From: Lederbergia galactosidilytica
Lineage (GTDB): Bacteria > Bacillota > Bacilli > Bacillales > Bacillaceae_C
DNA length: 64,000 bases
Reading direction: 5' to 3'
Assembly (NCBI RefSeq): GCF_017873565.1
Contig: NZ_JAGGKH010000012.1
Span: forward strand, 105,231-169,230
In this document: one piece after another, positions 16,142 to 24,032 of the stretch
Numbering within the stretch: the stretch's first letter is position 1
Layout: the number at the start of each line of letters is the position of its first letter
Made by a program: the position numbers and the translations under genes
Notes under the pieces: generated by a model
What the model was told of the DNA's origin: nothing
Databases searched by the model: none
What the model saw: only the letters and a program-made list of their open reading frames with translations

Positions 16142-16732
16142 ATGGGGAAAAGAGGAAGAAAAAAAGGGGCAGATGGAGAAAAACGCAGGAGCCTTTTGCT
16201 CCAAGTTTCCGCAGAAGAGTTTGCTAAAAATGGTTATCATGAAACAAAAATAAGTGCGATTGTGCAAAAAGCGAATGTGACACAACCCTCCTTTTACTTG
16301 TATTTTCAAAGTAAGGAAGCAATTTTTCAAGAATTAGTTGCTATATTTCAACAAAAGCTAATGACATTAGTGCAACAAAGTCTTCTCGAATCAGGATTAG
16401 AAAAAAGTACACTTGAGGGAGAAATAACGGAGCGAATTACTAATATTTTATCGTTTTTTAAAGAACAACCCGCTTTAACAAAGATTGGTTTTTACCTGGC
16501 CAACGAATCAGAGGAAATAAAAAGTCAAATGGCACGCCAAATTGAGCAGAACTTGCTAATCGAACAAGAGAATGGTTATTTCAGAGCAGATATCAATATG
16601 CATACCGTGGCTGAAAGTTTAATAGGGATCATAGAACGGCTTACTAAAACAAAATTACTAAATGGCGTGACAAAGCCTGAACAATTGGCCAATGAAATTG
16701 TGCGGCTCTTATTATATGGATTGAAAAGCTAG
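16142..16732 (+). CDS. TetR-family transcriptional regulator
   Basis: This 196-residue protein begins with a basic stretch (GKRGRKKG) and a TetR helix-turn-helix: EEFAKNGYHETKISAIVQKA, then VTQPSFYLYFQSKEAIF at about residues 28-65. The rest is a helical ligand-binding and dimerisation domain. GGAG lies 8 bases before the ATG. No divergent target gene is adjacent, and the palindrome at its own promoter suggests autorepression. Its other targets and its ligand cannot be told from this window. Confidence 0.9.
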   Translation: MGKRGRKKGADGEKRRSLLLQVSAEEFAKNGYHETKISAIVQKANVTQPSFYLYFQSKEAIFQELVAIFQQKLMTLVQQSLLESGLEKSTLEGEITERITNILSFFKEQPALTKIGFYLANESEEIKSQMARQIEQNLLIEQENGYFRADINMHTVAESLIGIIERLTKTKLLNGVTKPEQLANEIVRLLLYGLKS

Positions 16733-16765
16733 TTAATTTTAGAAAGAGATTGGGAGGTGAATGCC

Positions 16766-16936
16766 ATTAGAAAGTTGGGGAATATGAACCTCGATGACGA
16801 ATGGTTGTCTCTTATATTACAAGCAAAAAAGATAGGATTAAAACCAGATGAAGTAAGAACATTTCTTTATAACACTATTCAATTAAAAAAAGCGAATGTC
16901 AGTAACCTTGAAAAAGCCAATTCTAAATCCCCCTAA
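16766..16936 (+). CDS. Anti-repressor SinI-type small protein
   Basis: This peptide of 50-56 residues contains LDDEWLSLILQAKKIGLKP and then DEVRTFLYN. This is the SinI signature (LD-EW--L---AK--G---EE-R-FL) by which SinI and related proteins pair with the helical domain of SinR-type repressors to relieve repression of biofilm and sporulation genes. No SinR-like gene is next to it, so it is an orphan. GGGAGGTGA lies ideally upstream of an ATT at 16766, while the first ATG (16784) is 26 bases from the site. I therefore place the start at ATT, with the ATG as the cautious alternative. A terminator follows directly. Confidence 0.78.
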   Translation: MRKLGNMNLDDEWLSLILQAKKIGLKPDEVRTFLYNTIQLKKANVSNLEKANSKSP

Positions 16937-16943
16937 AACTTGA

Positions 16944-16993
16944 GTGGTTCGCATTTCACGTTTTAAAGGGATACGAACCGCTTTTACTTTTTT
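16944..16993 (+). terminator. Terminator of the SinI-like gene
   Basis: GTGGTTCG (16944-16951) pairs with CGAACCGC (16974-16981), followed by TTTTACTTTTTT. It begins 8 bases after the stop codon. Confidence 0.8.
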
Positions 16994-17020
16994 GCAAAAT
17001 AAGAGAATAAGGTGAAAGTA

Positions 17021-17080
17021 AAAAATCTAAGCTATTTAAGTAGAAGCCATACTCACTTTACTTTAATAGCTTAGATTTAA
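17021..17080 (-). terminator. Terminator of the GntR gene
   Basis: An 18-bp stem with one mismatch (17023-17040 with 17061-17078) precedes a T-rich run on the minus strand. It lies about 35 bases beyond the GntR stop. Confidence 0.8.
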
Positions 17081-17113
17081 ATCTTCTCGCATAGGGATCC
17101 TATAGGTAAAATT

Positions 17114-17845
17114 CTACTCAATTCCTCTTTTTGTTCTTCTTAATTTAAATTGAAAGATATCATTTCTAAAATAATCTCTACTATACATAACAGGTTCATT
17201 GAGTTCATTGTAATGGATTTGTTCCATTAAAAGGACGGTTGTTTCTGGGTACACAAGCAATTTTTGACAGAGCTTGTCTGTATGGAGTGGCACGATCAGT
17301 TCACTATCACTTGTTAATATCGTAATATTACATTCCTTTTCAAGAAACTCTGTTAATGAACCATATAATTCTTTTTTCTCAAACGCTTCCCCAATTAACG
17401 ACTTCGCCATAATATTTTGCGATAAAACGACTGGTTCATTGTTGGCGATGCGAATTCTTTGATGAAAAGAAATTGGTGTTCCAGTTGGAATCGCCAATTT
17501 CTGGGCCCAATCAGGGGGACAATCTATCGTTTTTGAGAAATCCTTTCTTTCATCTTCAATCAGACCAGCCATTTTAATTAAATCGGAAATTTTCGTTAAT
17601 ATCTCTAAACTACTAGGAATCGTAGGTAACATTTTCGTTATAAATGTGCCCACTCCATGTTTTACAACCACTACCCCACGTTTTTCTAACAGACGAATCG
17701 CTGAACGAAAAGTTTCACGGCTTACATCGAAACGCTTCGCCATTTCCAATTCTGCTGGCAGTCTTTCACCAGGTCGGTAAATACCTTTTTGAATATCTTC
17801 CAGTATTTTATCACTTATTAATTGGTAAGCTGATTTCTGTTTCAC
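17114..17845 (-). CDS. GntR-family regulator with UTRA domain (HutC type)
   Basis: This protein of about 243 residues has an N-terminal winged helix (SDKILEDIQKGIYRPGERLP, then DVSRETFRSAIRLLEKRGVV, about residues 10-70) and a C-terminal UTRA effector domain. The GTG at 17845 is preceded by AGAGG at 7 bases; an ATG six codons earlier has no site of its own. It is divergent from the HAD-ABC-isomerase operon, with a 17-bp palindrome between them, and so is probably that operon's local repressor. UTRA domains bind sugars, sugar phosphates or phosphonates, which fits a transporter of that class. Confidence 0.88.
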   Translation of the reverse strand: MKQKSAYQLISDKILEDIQKGIYRPGERLPAELEMAKRFDVSRETFRSAIRLLEKRGVVVVKHGVGTFITKMLPTIPSSLEILTKISDLIKMAGLIEDERKDFSKTIDCPPDWAQKLAIPTGTPISFHQRIRIANNEPVVLSQNIMAKSLIGEAFEKKELYGSLTEFLEKECNITILTSDSELIVPLHTDKLCQKLLVYPETTVLLMEQIHYNELNEPVMYSRDYFRNDIFQFKLRRTKRGIE

Positions 17846-17921
17846 TCCGTCACCTCTATACATCTTTTTCTCCCTAACTATAATTTATCATATTGTAAAA
17901 TTAATTTTCGTGAGTCAACCT

Positions 17922-17938
17922 AACATTTACATAATGTT
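17922..17938. promoter_or_regulatory. Palindromic operator between GntR and the HAD-ABC operon
   Basis: AACATTTACATAATGTT has 6-bp arms and a 5-bp centre, midway between the divergent genes. Related half-sites (TGTTTACAT, AAGTTAACA) follow within 20 bases. It is the probable GntR site. Confidence 0.55.
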
Positions 17939-18011
17939 TACATCGAAGTTAACATTCCCTCAATATTCCCCTGTTACCATCGAGGTATAGACATCATGGA
18001 GGTGAAAATAG

Positions 18012-18836
18012 ATTACTAGTTCAAAAAATGACTTTTCTAATTTATGTATCGTAACGGATTTAGATGGCACATTACTCGATGATGAACAAAGAATATCACG
18101 CAAAAGCGAGCGTGCCATTAAAGAATTCCAGGAAAATGGAGGGATTTTCACATTTGCCACTGGTCGTGTGCAAACATCCATCACTTCCTTTATTGATCAG
18201 TTGAACATTCAATATCCGGTTATTACTCATAATGGTGCACAAATCTTTTGCCCCAGAACAAAGCGGATTCTTTATCGTCAGTCATTTGCGTTGACCGATT
18301 CAATCGCGGCAACACTAGCAAAACTAGAAAACATAGAAATTATGTATTTTATGAATGAAGAAATCTATACAAATGAAAAAGGACCACTTATTCAAATATT
18401 CGAGGCAAAGGAAGAACTGACTGTATTCGAGCAAATACCAACCCTGCAAAATGAATATGTGACAAAAATAATAATTGCCCATACTAACCAAGCTTTATTA
18501 ACAGCGATTGAACAGCAAATAAATGCGGAATATCCTGCAATTTGCACAACATTCTCAGAGCCGGAATACTTGGAACTACTACCAACTAATACATCAAAGG
18601 GAAATGCCTTAACATTTTTGAAAAATAATTATCTTGATCCCGCAAGACAAGTGATAACTTTCGGCAACAACTTAAATGATATCCCCTTAGTTTCCGAAGC
18701 GGACATCGGGATTGCCGTCCTGAATGCACATCCAGAATTAAAACGTGTATCAACATTTGTATTAGAAAAAACAAACCAGGAAGATGCAATAGCAGATTAT
18801 CTTGAAAAACTACAATTAACAAAGGTGATGGCATAA
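18012..18836 (+). CDS. HAD-IIB (Cof-type) phosphatase with an apparent ATT start
   Basis: This haloacid dehalogenase-type sugar phosphatase has motif I DLDGTLLDDE (residues 16-25, nucleophile Asp16, acid/base Asp18), FATGRVQTSI as motif II, a Cof-type cap, a conserved lysine in NTSKGNALTFL and motif IV FGNNLNDIPLVSEADIGIAV. The length of 274 residues is normal for Cof proteins. No ATG, GTG or TTG exists in frame between an upstream TAG (18009-18011) and motif I. The only plausible start is ATT at 18012, 9 bases after a perfect GGAGG. A one-base indel linking it to an ATG at 17996 is the alternative. Its stop overlaps the next start codon (TAATG). Confidence 0.85.
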   Translation: MTSSKNDFSNLCIVTDLDGTLLDDEQRISRKSERAIKEFQENGGIFTFATGRVQTSITSFIDQLNIQYPVITHNGAQIFCPRTKRILYRQSFALTDSIAATLAKLENIEIMYFMNEEIYTNEKGPLIQIFEAKEELTVFEQIPTLQNEYVTKIIIAHTNQALLTAIEQQINAEYPAICTTFSEPEYLELLPTNTSKGNALTFLKNNYLDPARQVITFGNNLNDIPLVSEADIGIAVLNAHPELKRVSTFVLEKTNQEDAIADYLEKLQLTKVMA

Positions 18837-19996
18837 TGAAAAAACTGTTTGTAATAAGTTTGCTCTTTATCGTTGCATTATTTGGTTGTGCGAATGCTTA
18901 TGGAGAATCTGAGGAGTCAGCAGGAAGTGAGAACAATGGAGTAAGCTTTGACTCCTACGAAACAACAGAGGATTTGTATGAATTAGCGAAAGCTGAAGGA
19001 GAAGTTGTGATCTATAGTGCGACTTCAGCAGCTGAACAGGTGGGTGTTGCCTTTGAAGAAGAATACCCAGGAGTGAAAGCAGTTGTCACAAAAGTAAGTG
19101 ACCCGGAGATTTATGAAAAGATTCAACGGGAACATGATTCAGGTGTTCATAACGCAGATATCATTTTAGGTAAAGGAACAAATGGCTCATGGTCAAATGA
19201 TTTATTGAAAAATGGCTATATATCAGAATATAAACCAGAGGAAATTATGAAACATATCGACGAACCTTACAAGTCATATGAAGGATTAGGGTTCATTTCC
19301 GAAGCTATTACGATTATCCATAATACAGATCATCATACTGAAGCACCGATTGACAACTGGTGGGACTTAACAACAGAAAAATGGAAAAGCAAAGTACTTT
19401 TAAAAGATCCTCTTTCTGCCCCAGATATTCAAGGGGTATTCATGACAATGGTCAAACATGCGGATGAGATGGAAAAAGCGTATGAAGAGAAATTCGGTGA
19501 ACCTTTAGAGTTAAATGGCACAGAAAATGCTGGTTATGAATTTATCAAACGTTTATTAGATAATGACGCCATTCTTATGAGTTCGATGGGTGATACTGTT
19601 GACGCTGTTGCAGAATCAGGTGCTGATCACTCCGTTGTCGCCATTGCTTCTACGGTAAAATTGCGTGATGTCGTCCAAAAGGATGCTGCTCTTGGGATTA
19701 ACCCAGAATTGCAACCAAAACTGTCTGTTCCTGGAACATCTCGTGTCTTTGTGACAAGCAATGTAGAGAATATCGCAGCGACCAAGCTATTCATCCGCTA
19801 TATGGCAGGTGGTGAAGATGGGCAAGGTAAAGGCTTTGCACCATTTAACAACCCAGGAACATTTGCTGTACGAAATGATATTAAGCAAGACACTTCCCTC
19901 CCGCCCTTATCAGAGCTCAATTTATGGGAAGAGGATGAACAATATTATTACGAGCATGCAGACGAAATGCATAACTTTCTTTTGAAAATGCAATGA
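18836..19996 (+). CDS. ABC transporter substrate-binding lipoprotein, Fbp/AfuA type
   Basis: This 386-residue lipoprotein has a lipobox ending LFGC (acylated Cys18). The mature domain starts with ELAKAEGEVVIYSATSAAEQ, the iron/AfuA-type solute-binding fold; later segments ADIILGKGTNGSW and LLKDPLSAPDIQG are also typical. This family contains ferric-ion binders but also binders of hexose phosphates (AfuA), phosphonates and thiamine. The neighbouring phosphatase and isomerase argue for an organophosphate ligand here. It overlaps the HAD gene by one base and is followed 14 bases later by the isomerase gene. Confidence 0.88.
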   Translation: MKKLFVISLLFIVALFGCANAYGESEESAGSENNGVSFDSYETTEDLYELAKAEGEVVIYSATSAAEQVGVAFEEEYPGVKAVVTKVSDPEIYEKIQREHDSGVHNADIILGKGTNGSWSNDLLKNGYISEYKPEEIMKHIDEPYKSYEGLGFISEAITIIHNTDHHTEAPIDNWWDLTTEKWKSKVLLKDPLSAPDIQGVFMTMVKHADEMEKAYEEKFGEPLELNGTENAGYEFIKRLLDNDAILMSSMGDTVDAVAESGADHSVVAIASTVKLRDVVQKDAALGINPELQPKLSVPGTSRVFVTSNVENIAATKLFIRYMAGGEDGQGKGFAPFNNPGTFAVRNDIKQDTSLPPLSELNLWEEDEQYYYEHADEMHNFLLKMQ

Positions 19997-20010
19997 TTGG
20001 AGCGAGATAA

Positions 20011-20901
20011 ATGAAAATTGGTATGTCCATTCAGCAAGAAGCATTGCAGAGCAGTATCCCGGCTGAACAAAAACAAGTTTACACCGCTGGTTTTCCAAGC
20101 CTTGATCTTTATGTTGATTATTTACAATCACTTGGTGTTTCGAGCATAGAAGTGCGCATATATAAGCAAACTGCTAGTTATGAAGATTATCATGAGGCAC
20201 TTGCAATGATTCAAAGCAAAGGATTGAATATTACCATTCACGGGGAACTGAGTCATACGATAGTCGGTAGTCAAGTCTATACCGACTATCCCCCACTTCT
20301 TCCTTTACTTGAAAACTTGAATAAGCCAATAACAATGCCGATCCACGCAAGTCAAGGTGATGAAAGGAATGGGAATTACGCTGCTCGTACAGCACAAATA
20401 TTGCATAGATGGGCGAATGAATTAAATTCTCGAACATACCAACTTCAATTTGCCCTTGAAAATAATAGAGTGAAAGAAGTGACAGATCCAGGTAATACAC
20501 TTAATGGTGTACTTGAAATGGTAGAAGCATTAAATCGTCCAGATGTGGGCATCTGTTGGGATATGGGACATTATTTTTCAAACTTGCTTAATGGTAAGGA
20601 AAATGCTCCAGCGATTTTTGAAGAGGATCCTTTATTGAACAGATTTTGTAAACGCGTCGTTCATACACATATCCATGGAATCAATTTAGCGCGAACAACC
20701 CATTTTCCGATTCAGAACGAAAAGAATCTCCCTCTTCAATCATTTGTTCAACTGTTAGAACAGAACAGGTACAAAGGCATATACAATTTAGAACTATCAC
20801 TTGAACGGTGGCCACAAGAAGATAATGCACCGGAATTGATTGCAGAAACGGTCAATTATTTACAACGTACGATTGCTTCATGTAGGAAAGGAACGAGATA
20901 A
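20011..20901 (+). CDS. TIM-barrel sugar isomerase/epimerase family protein
   Basis: This 296-residue protein belongs to the xylose isomerase-like/AP endonuclease 2 TIM-barrel family. Visible features are GVSSIEVRIYKQTASYEDY, LNITIHGELSHT, MPIHASQG, QFALENNRV, the metal-site segment VGICWDMGHYF, VVHTHIHGINL and YNLELSLERW near the C-terminus, matching the usual metal-ligand pattern of Glu, Asp, His and Glu. GGAG lies 8 bases before the ATG. It sits between the binding protein and the permease in one operon, so it likely processes the imported compound after the HAD enzyme removes phosphate. The specific substrate is unknown. Confidence 0.8.
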   Translation: MKIGMSIQQEALQSSIPAEQKQVYTAGFPSLDLYVDYLQSLGVSSIEVRIYKQTASYEDYHEALAMIQSKGLNITIHGELSHTIVGSQVYTDYPPLLPLLENLNKPITMPIHASQGDERNGNYAARTAQILHRWANELNSRTYQLQFALENNRVKEVTDPGNTLNGVLEMVEALNRPDVGICWDMGHYFSNLLNGKENAPAIFEEDPLLNRFCKRVVHTHIHGINLARTTHFPIQNEKNLPLQSFVQLLEQNRYKGIYNLELSLERWPQEDNAPELIAETVNYLQRTIASCRKGTR

Positions 20902-20904
20902 GCT

Positions 20905-22668
20905 ATGCGCAAGTATGGAGTACTGATTCGAAAAAAAGTCCAGAATCCAATCTTTTTATTAACCATCATTATATTAGCCTTTCTCGCTTATACGATTATT
21001 TTTCCTTTAGGAGAAATTATTGCCTCGACATTTATGAATGTAAAAGGTACGGATGGCTTTACATTCGAGGGATGGAAATCTGTGTTTGTTAGTGATATTA
21101 GTCAAGCTTTGCTCTATAGTCCGATTCTCCAAACATTTCAAATCGGAATTTTTGTCTCTATCCTTTCACTAATCCTAGGATCGCTTTTAGCGTGGGTTGT
21201 GATTCGCACTGATTTGAAATATAAAAAGGTGATTAGCTTTCTACTTATTTTGCCTTATATGCTACCATCCTGGTTCAATGCATTCGTTTGGCTCATCATC
21301 TTTAAAAATGATCGAATTGGTGGACGCGCAGGACTGATCCAAGCAATCTTTCATGTAAGTCCCCCTGATTGGCTGTCATATGGAGCCGTTCCGATCATTC
21401 TATCACTTTCAACCCATTATTATATTTTTGCCTTTCTCCTAGTCGGAGCAGCACTTAGCTCGATCAATTCAGATGTTGAAGAAGGCGCCACAATACTCGG
21501 GGCCAATACTTGGAAAGTTCTTAGAAAAATAACCTTCCCCCTTGTTTTACCAGCAATTGTTTCTGCCTTTATTTTGATCTTTTCTAAGTCGATTGGTTCT
21601 TTTGGTGTTCCTGCCCTACTTGGCTTACCTGTAAGATACTATACATTATCGACGATGATTTACAGTAATATTTCCACAGGTCAACAGGTATATGGATTTA
21701 TTCTCAGTCTTGTCCTGATTGTTAGTGCGATTGTTGTCATTTATTTCAATCAGAAAGTAATCAGTCGGCGCAATTACACGACGATCGGTGGGAAAGGTTC
21801 CAAGCGTAAACTTATTCGTCTCGGAAAATGGCGTTTATTTACGCATGTCGTCATTTGGCTTTTCATCTTTTGTTTAAGCATTCTCCCAGTATTATTACTG
21901 GGGATCCAAACACTTTTATTGAAAGATGGCGTTTATCGTCTAGATAACTTAACTTTACATTATTGGATTGGACAATCTGATCCAGCAATTGGGAACGGGA
22001 TTCTAGGTGTATTACAAAACGAGCGGATCTTTAGTGCCTTTAAAAATACTGTGATGATTTCATTTTTTGCAGCATCCATTGCGGCATTTATCGGGCTTGT
22101 CATTGGTTATCTTATTACGCGTAATAAACAAAAGTGGACATTTAAGTTGATGGACCAGCTTTCATTTTTACCAATTTTGATTCCTAGCATTGCCTTTTCA
22201 GCCATTTACTTATCGATGTTTTCAAAACCGAGCTTATTCTTACCATCCCTTTACGGAACGATGGCCATTCTCGTATTAATCACTGTTGTCAGTGAATTGC
22301 CATTAACAACGAGAACAGGTACAAGCTCGATGATTCAAATCGGCAATGAACTCGAGGAAGCTGCCAGTGTCCTTGGTGCGTCTTGGCGAACAAAATTCAG
22401 GAAAATTATTCTGCCTTTGAGTCGGAAAGGGTTATTAAGTGGGTTTATTTTAGTATTTATTAGTGCGATGAAAGAATTGGACTTGCTCATCATGCTTGTG
22501 ACACCAAAGACAATGACATTAACAACCTATACATTCGATTTACAAGAGCAAGGATATACACAAACAGCGAATGCGATTGTATTCATCATTGTCATGTCGA
22601 TCATTCTAGTCTATGTCGCTGTCACTGTTTTTGGGAAAACCGATATTACGAAAGGAATCGGAAAATAA
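20905..22668 (+). CDS. ABC transporter permease, fused two-domain (FbpB/AfuB type)
   Basis: This 587-residue membrane protein has about 12 helices and is an internal duplication of the MetI-type permease domain. Each half holds an EAA-type cytoplasmic loop that docks on the ATPase: EEGATILGANTWKVLRKITFP in the first half, of which ATILGANTWKVL is the core, and EEAASVLGASWRTKFRKI in the second. Fused permeases of this sort are typical of the iron/AfuABC/2-aminoethylphosphonate group. It starts 3 bases after the isomerase gene, and the ATPase gene begins directly after its stop. Confidence 0.88.
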   Translation: MRKYGVLIRKKVQNPIFLLTIIILAFLAYTIIFPLGEIIASTFMNVKGTDGFTFEGWKSVFVSDISQALLYSPILQTFQIGIFVSILSLILGSLLAWVVIRTDLKYKKVISFLLILPYMLPSWFNAFVWLIIFKNDRIGGRAGLIQAIFHVSPPDWLSYGAVPIILSLSTHYYIFAFLLVGAALSSINSDVEEGATILGANTWKVLRKITFPLVLPAIVSAFILIFSKSIGSFGVPALLGLPVRYYTLSTMIYSNISTGQQVYGFILSLVLIVSAIVVIYFNQKVISRRNYTTIGGKGSKRKLIRLGKWRLFTHVVIWLFIFCLSILPVLLLGIQTLLLKDGVYRLDNLTLHYWIGQSDPAIGNGILGVLQNERIFSAFKNTVMISFFAASIAAFIGLVIGYLITRNKQKWTFKLMDQLSFLPILIPSIAFSAIYLSMFSKPSLFLPSLYGTMAILVLITVVSELPLTTRTGTSSMIQIGNELEEAASVLGASWRTKFRKIILPLSRKGLLSGFILVFISAMKELDLLIMLVTPKTMTLTTYTFDLQEQGYTQTANAIVFIIVMSIILVYVAVTVFGKTDITKGIGK

Positions 22669-23844
22669 ATGGGAACGATAAAAATTAAAAACATTCATAA
22701 ACACTTTGGCAAATTCCATGCCTTAAAAGGGATTGATTTAACCATTCATAATGGGGAATTTATGACATTGCTTGGTCCTTCTGGCTGTGGTAAAACGACT
22801 TTTTTGCGTATTCTAGCAGGTTTAGAGGATCCTAGTGAAGGAGATATCACAATCGACGATAAAGAGATTGTCTGTGTTTCAAAGCATTTATCTCTTCCGG
22901 CAGCTGAGCGCAATTTAAATCTTGTATTTCAAAGTTATGCACTGTGGCCGCATTTAACTGTATTTGAAAATGTCGCATTTGGCTTAAAAATTAAAAAGAT
23001 GCCAAAAGAAACCATTAAACAAAAAGTCCAAGAAACATTGGAGCGGCTGCAAATTGCCCACCTCTCTGATCGTTCACCAGGTGAATTATCTGGTGGTCAG
23101 CAGCAACGGGTAGCCATCGCTCGAGCAATCGTAACCGAACCAAAAATCCTACTTCTAGATGAACCATTATCCAATCTTGATGCTAAATTACGCATCGAAA
23201 TGCGTAGTGAACTAAAAAGACTACATCATGAATTAAAAACGACCATCGTTTATGTGACCCATGACCAAGTTGAAGCATTAACACTGTCAACGAGAATTGC
23301 CGTCTTTTTTGAAGGGAAATTAGTACAAGTGGATACACCACAACAATTATATAAATACCCACAAGATTTACGTGTTGCCCAATTTATCGGGAACCCAACC
23401 GTTAATTGTGTCGAAGCAAAGGTAAATGATGAACAAATGACAATAAGTAGTCCGCTCAGCTCCTTTTCTTATAAGACAAAAATCGGGCTACCAACCGTGA
23501 CCTTAGCAACAAACCCAGAAAATATCGAAATTGTTCATGAATCTGTGCCAGGTGCGATCAAAGCAGAAGTATATTCCGTGCTACCAGCTGGCTCTGAAAC
23601 ATATATTCAGGTGAAAGTTCCGCAAACCAAAACAATACTGTCAATTAAAGAAATGGGAGAAGCATTATATGAAATTGGCAGTACCGTATGGATCAAAACC
23701 AATATCGAACGATTAAATATCTTTGATCCTGGATCAAATGGAAAAATCGATGTCCAACTTCGTCCTGTGATCTCCGGGCAGATCGAGCGGACAAAGATTG
23801 ATTTGCAATTAAGTAAGACCTTTTCCATAGGCACATTCAGTTAA
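22669..23844 (+). CDS. ABC transporter ATP-binding protein (FbpC/PotA type)
   Basis: This 391-residue ATPase has Walker A GPSGCGKTT (about 37-45), signature LSGGQQQRVAIARAI (about 136), Walker B LLLDEPLSNLDAKLR, and the switch histidine in YVTHDQVEALTLS. The C-terminal 130 residues form a TOBE-type regulatory domain, here rather divergent. It is fused end to end with the permease gene (TAA directly followed by ATG) and closes the operon. It energises uptake of the substrate delivered by the binding protein. Confidence 0.92.
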   Translation: MGTIKIKNIHKHFGKFHALKGIDLTIHNGEFMTLLGPSGCGKTTFLRILAGLEDPSEGDITIDDKEIVCVSKHLSLPAAERNLNLVFQSYALWPHLTVFENVAFGLKIKKMPKETIKQKVQETLERLQIAHLSDRSPGELSGGQQQRVAIARAIVTEPKILLLDEPLSNLDAKLRIEMRSELKRLHHELKTTIVYVTHDQVEALTLSTRIAVFFEGKLVQVDTPQQLYKYPQDLRVAQFIGNPTVNCVEAKVNDEQMTISSPLSSFSYKTKIGLPTVTLATNPENIEIVHESVPGAIKAEVYSVLPAGSETYIQVKVPQTKTILSIKEMGEALYEIGSTVWIKTNIERLNIFDPGSNGKIDVQLRPVISGQIERTKIDLQLSKTFSIGTFS

Positions 23845-23893
23845 CAGGATATACCCAGGATTTGCAACCTTAAAGGAGAGGGAAATGTTGGTC

Positions 23894-24020
23894 TTTTAGA
23901 ATATACTAAAAAGGAGAAGTGGTCTAAAACACTTCTCCTGCAACCTCTCCCCACAGGGGGGTTGTCAAATCTTAATAATGGTTAATCTTGTTGAGAACCA
24001 CCCATTTGCATCACTTCGGG
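23894..24020. repeat. Structured intergenic repeat, copy A
   Basis: AGAATATACTAA, a hairpin GGAGAAGTG...CACTTCTCC, GCAACCTCT, then a second stem in which GGGGGGTTGTC pairs with GAGAACCACCC across an AT-rich loop. The same order and much of the sequence recur at 63790-63915. It fills the gap between the ABC ATPase gene and convergent mtlD, where the first hairpin could also act as a terminator in either direction. Confidence 0.7.
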
Positions 24021-24032
24021 GATGGCTGAATT

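Noticed and set aside
17996..18019. Seven-codon leader peptide MEVKIDY
   Set aside because: Possible, since GAGGT lies upstream, but too short to support by itself; kept as an alternative reading of the HAD start.
18836..23844. Ferric iron uptake operon
   Set aside because: The ABC parts alone would fit, but the coupled phosphatase, isomerase and UTRA-type regulator do not; no Fur box was seen in the promoter region.
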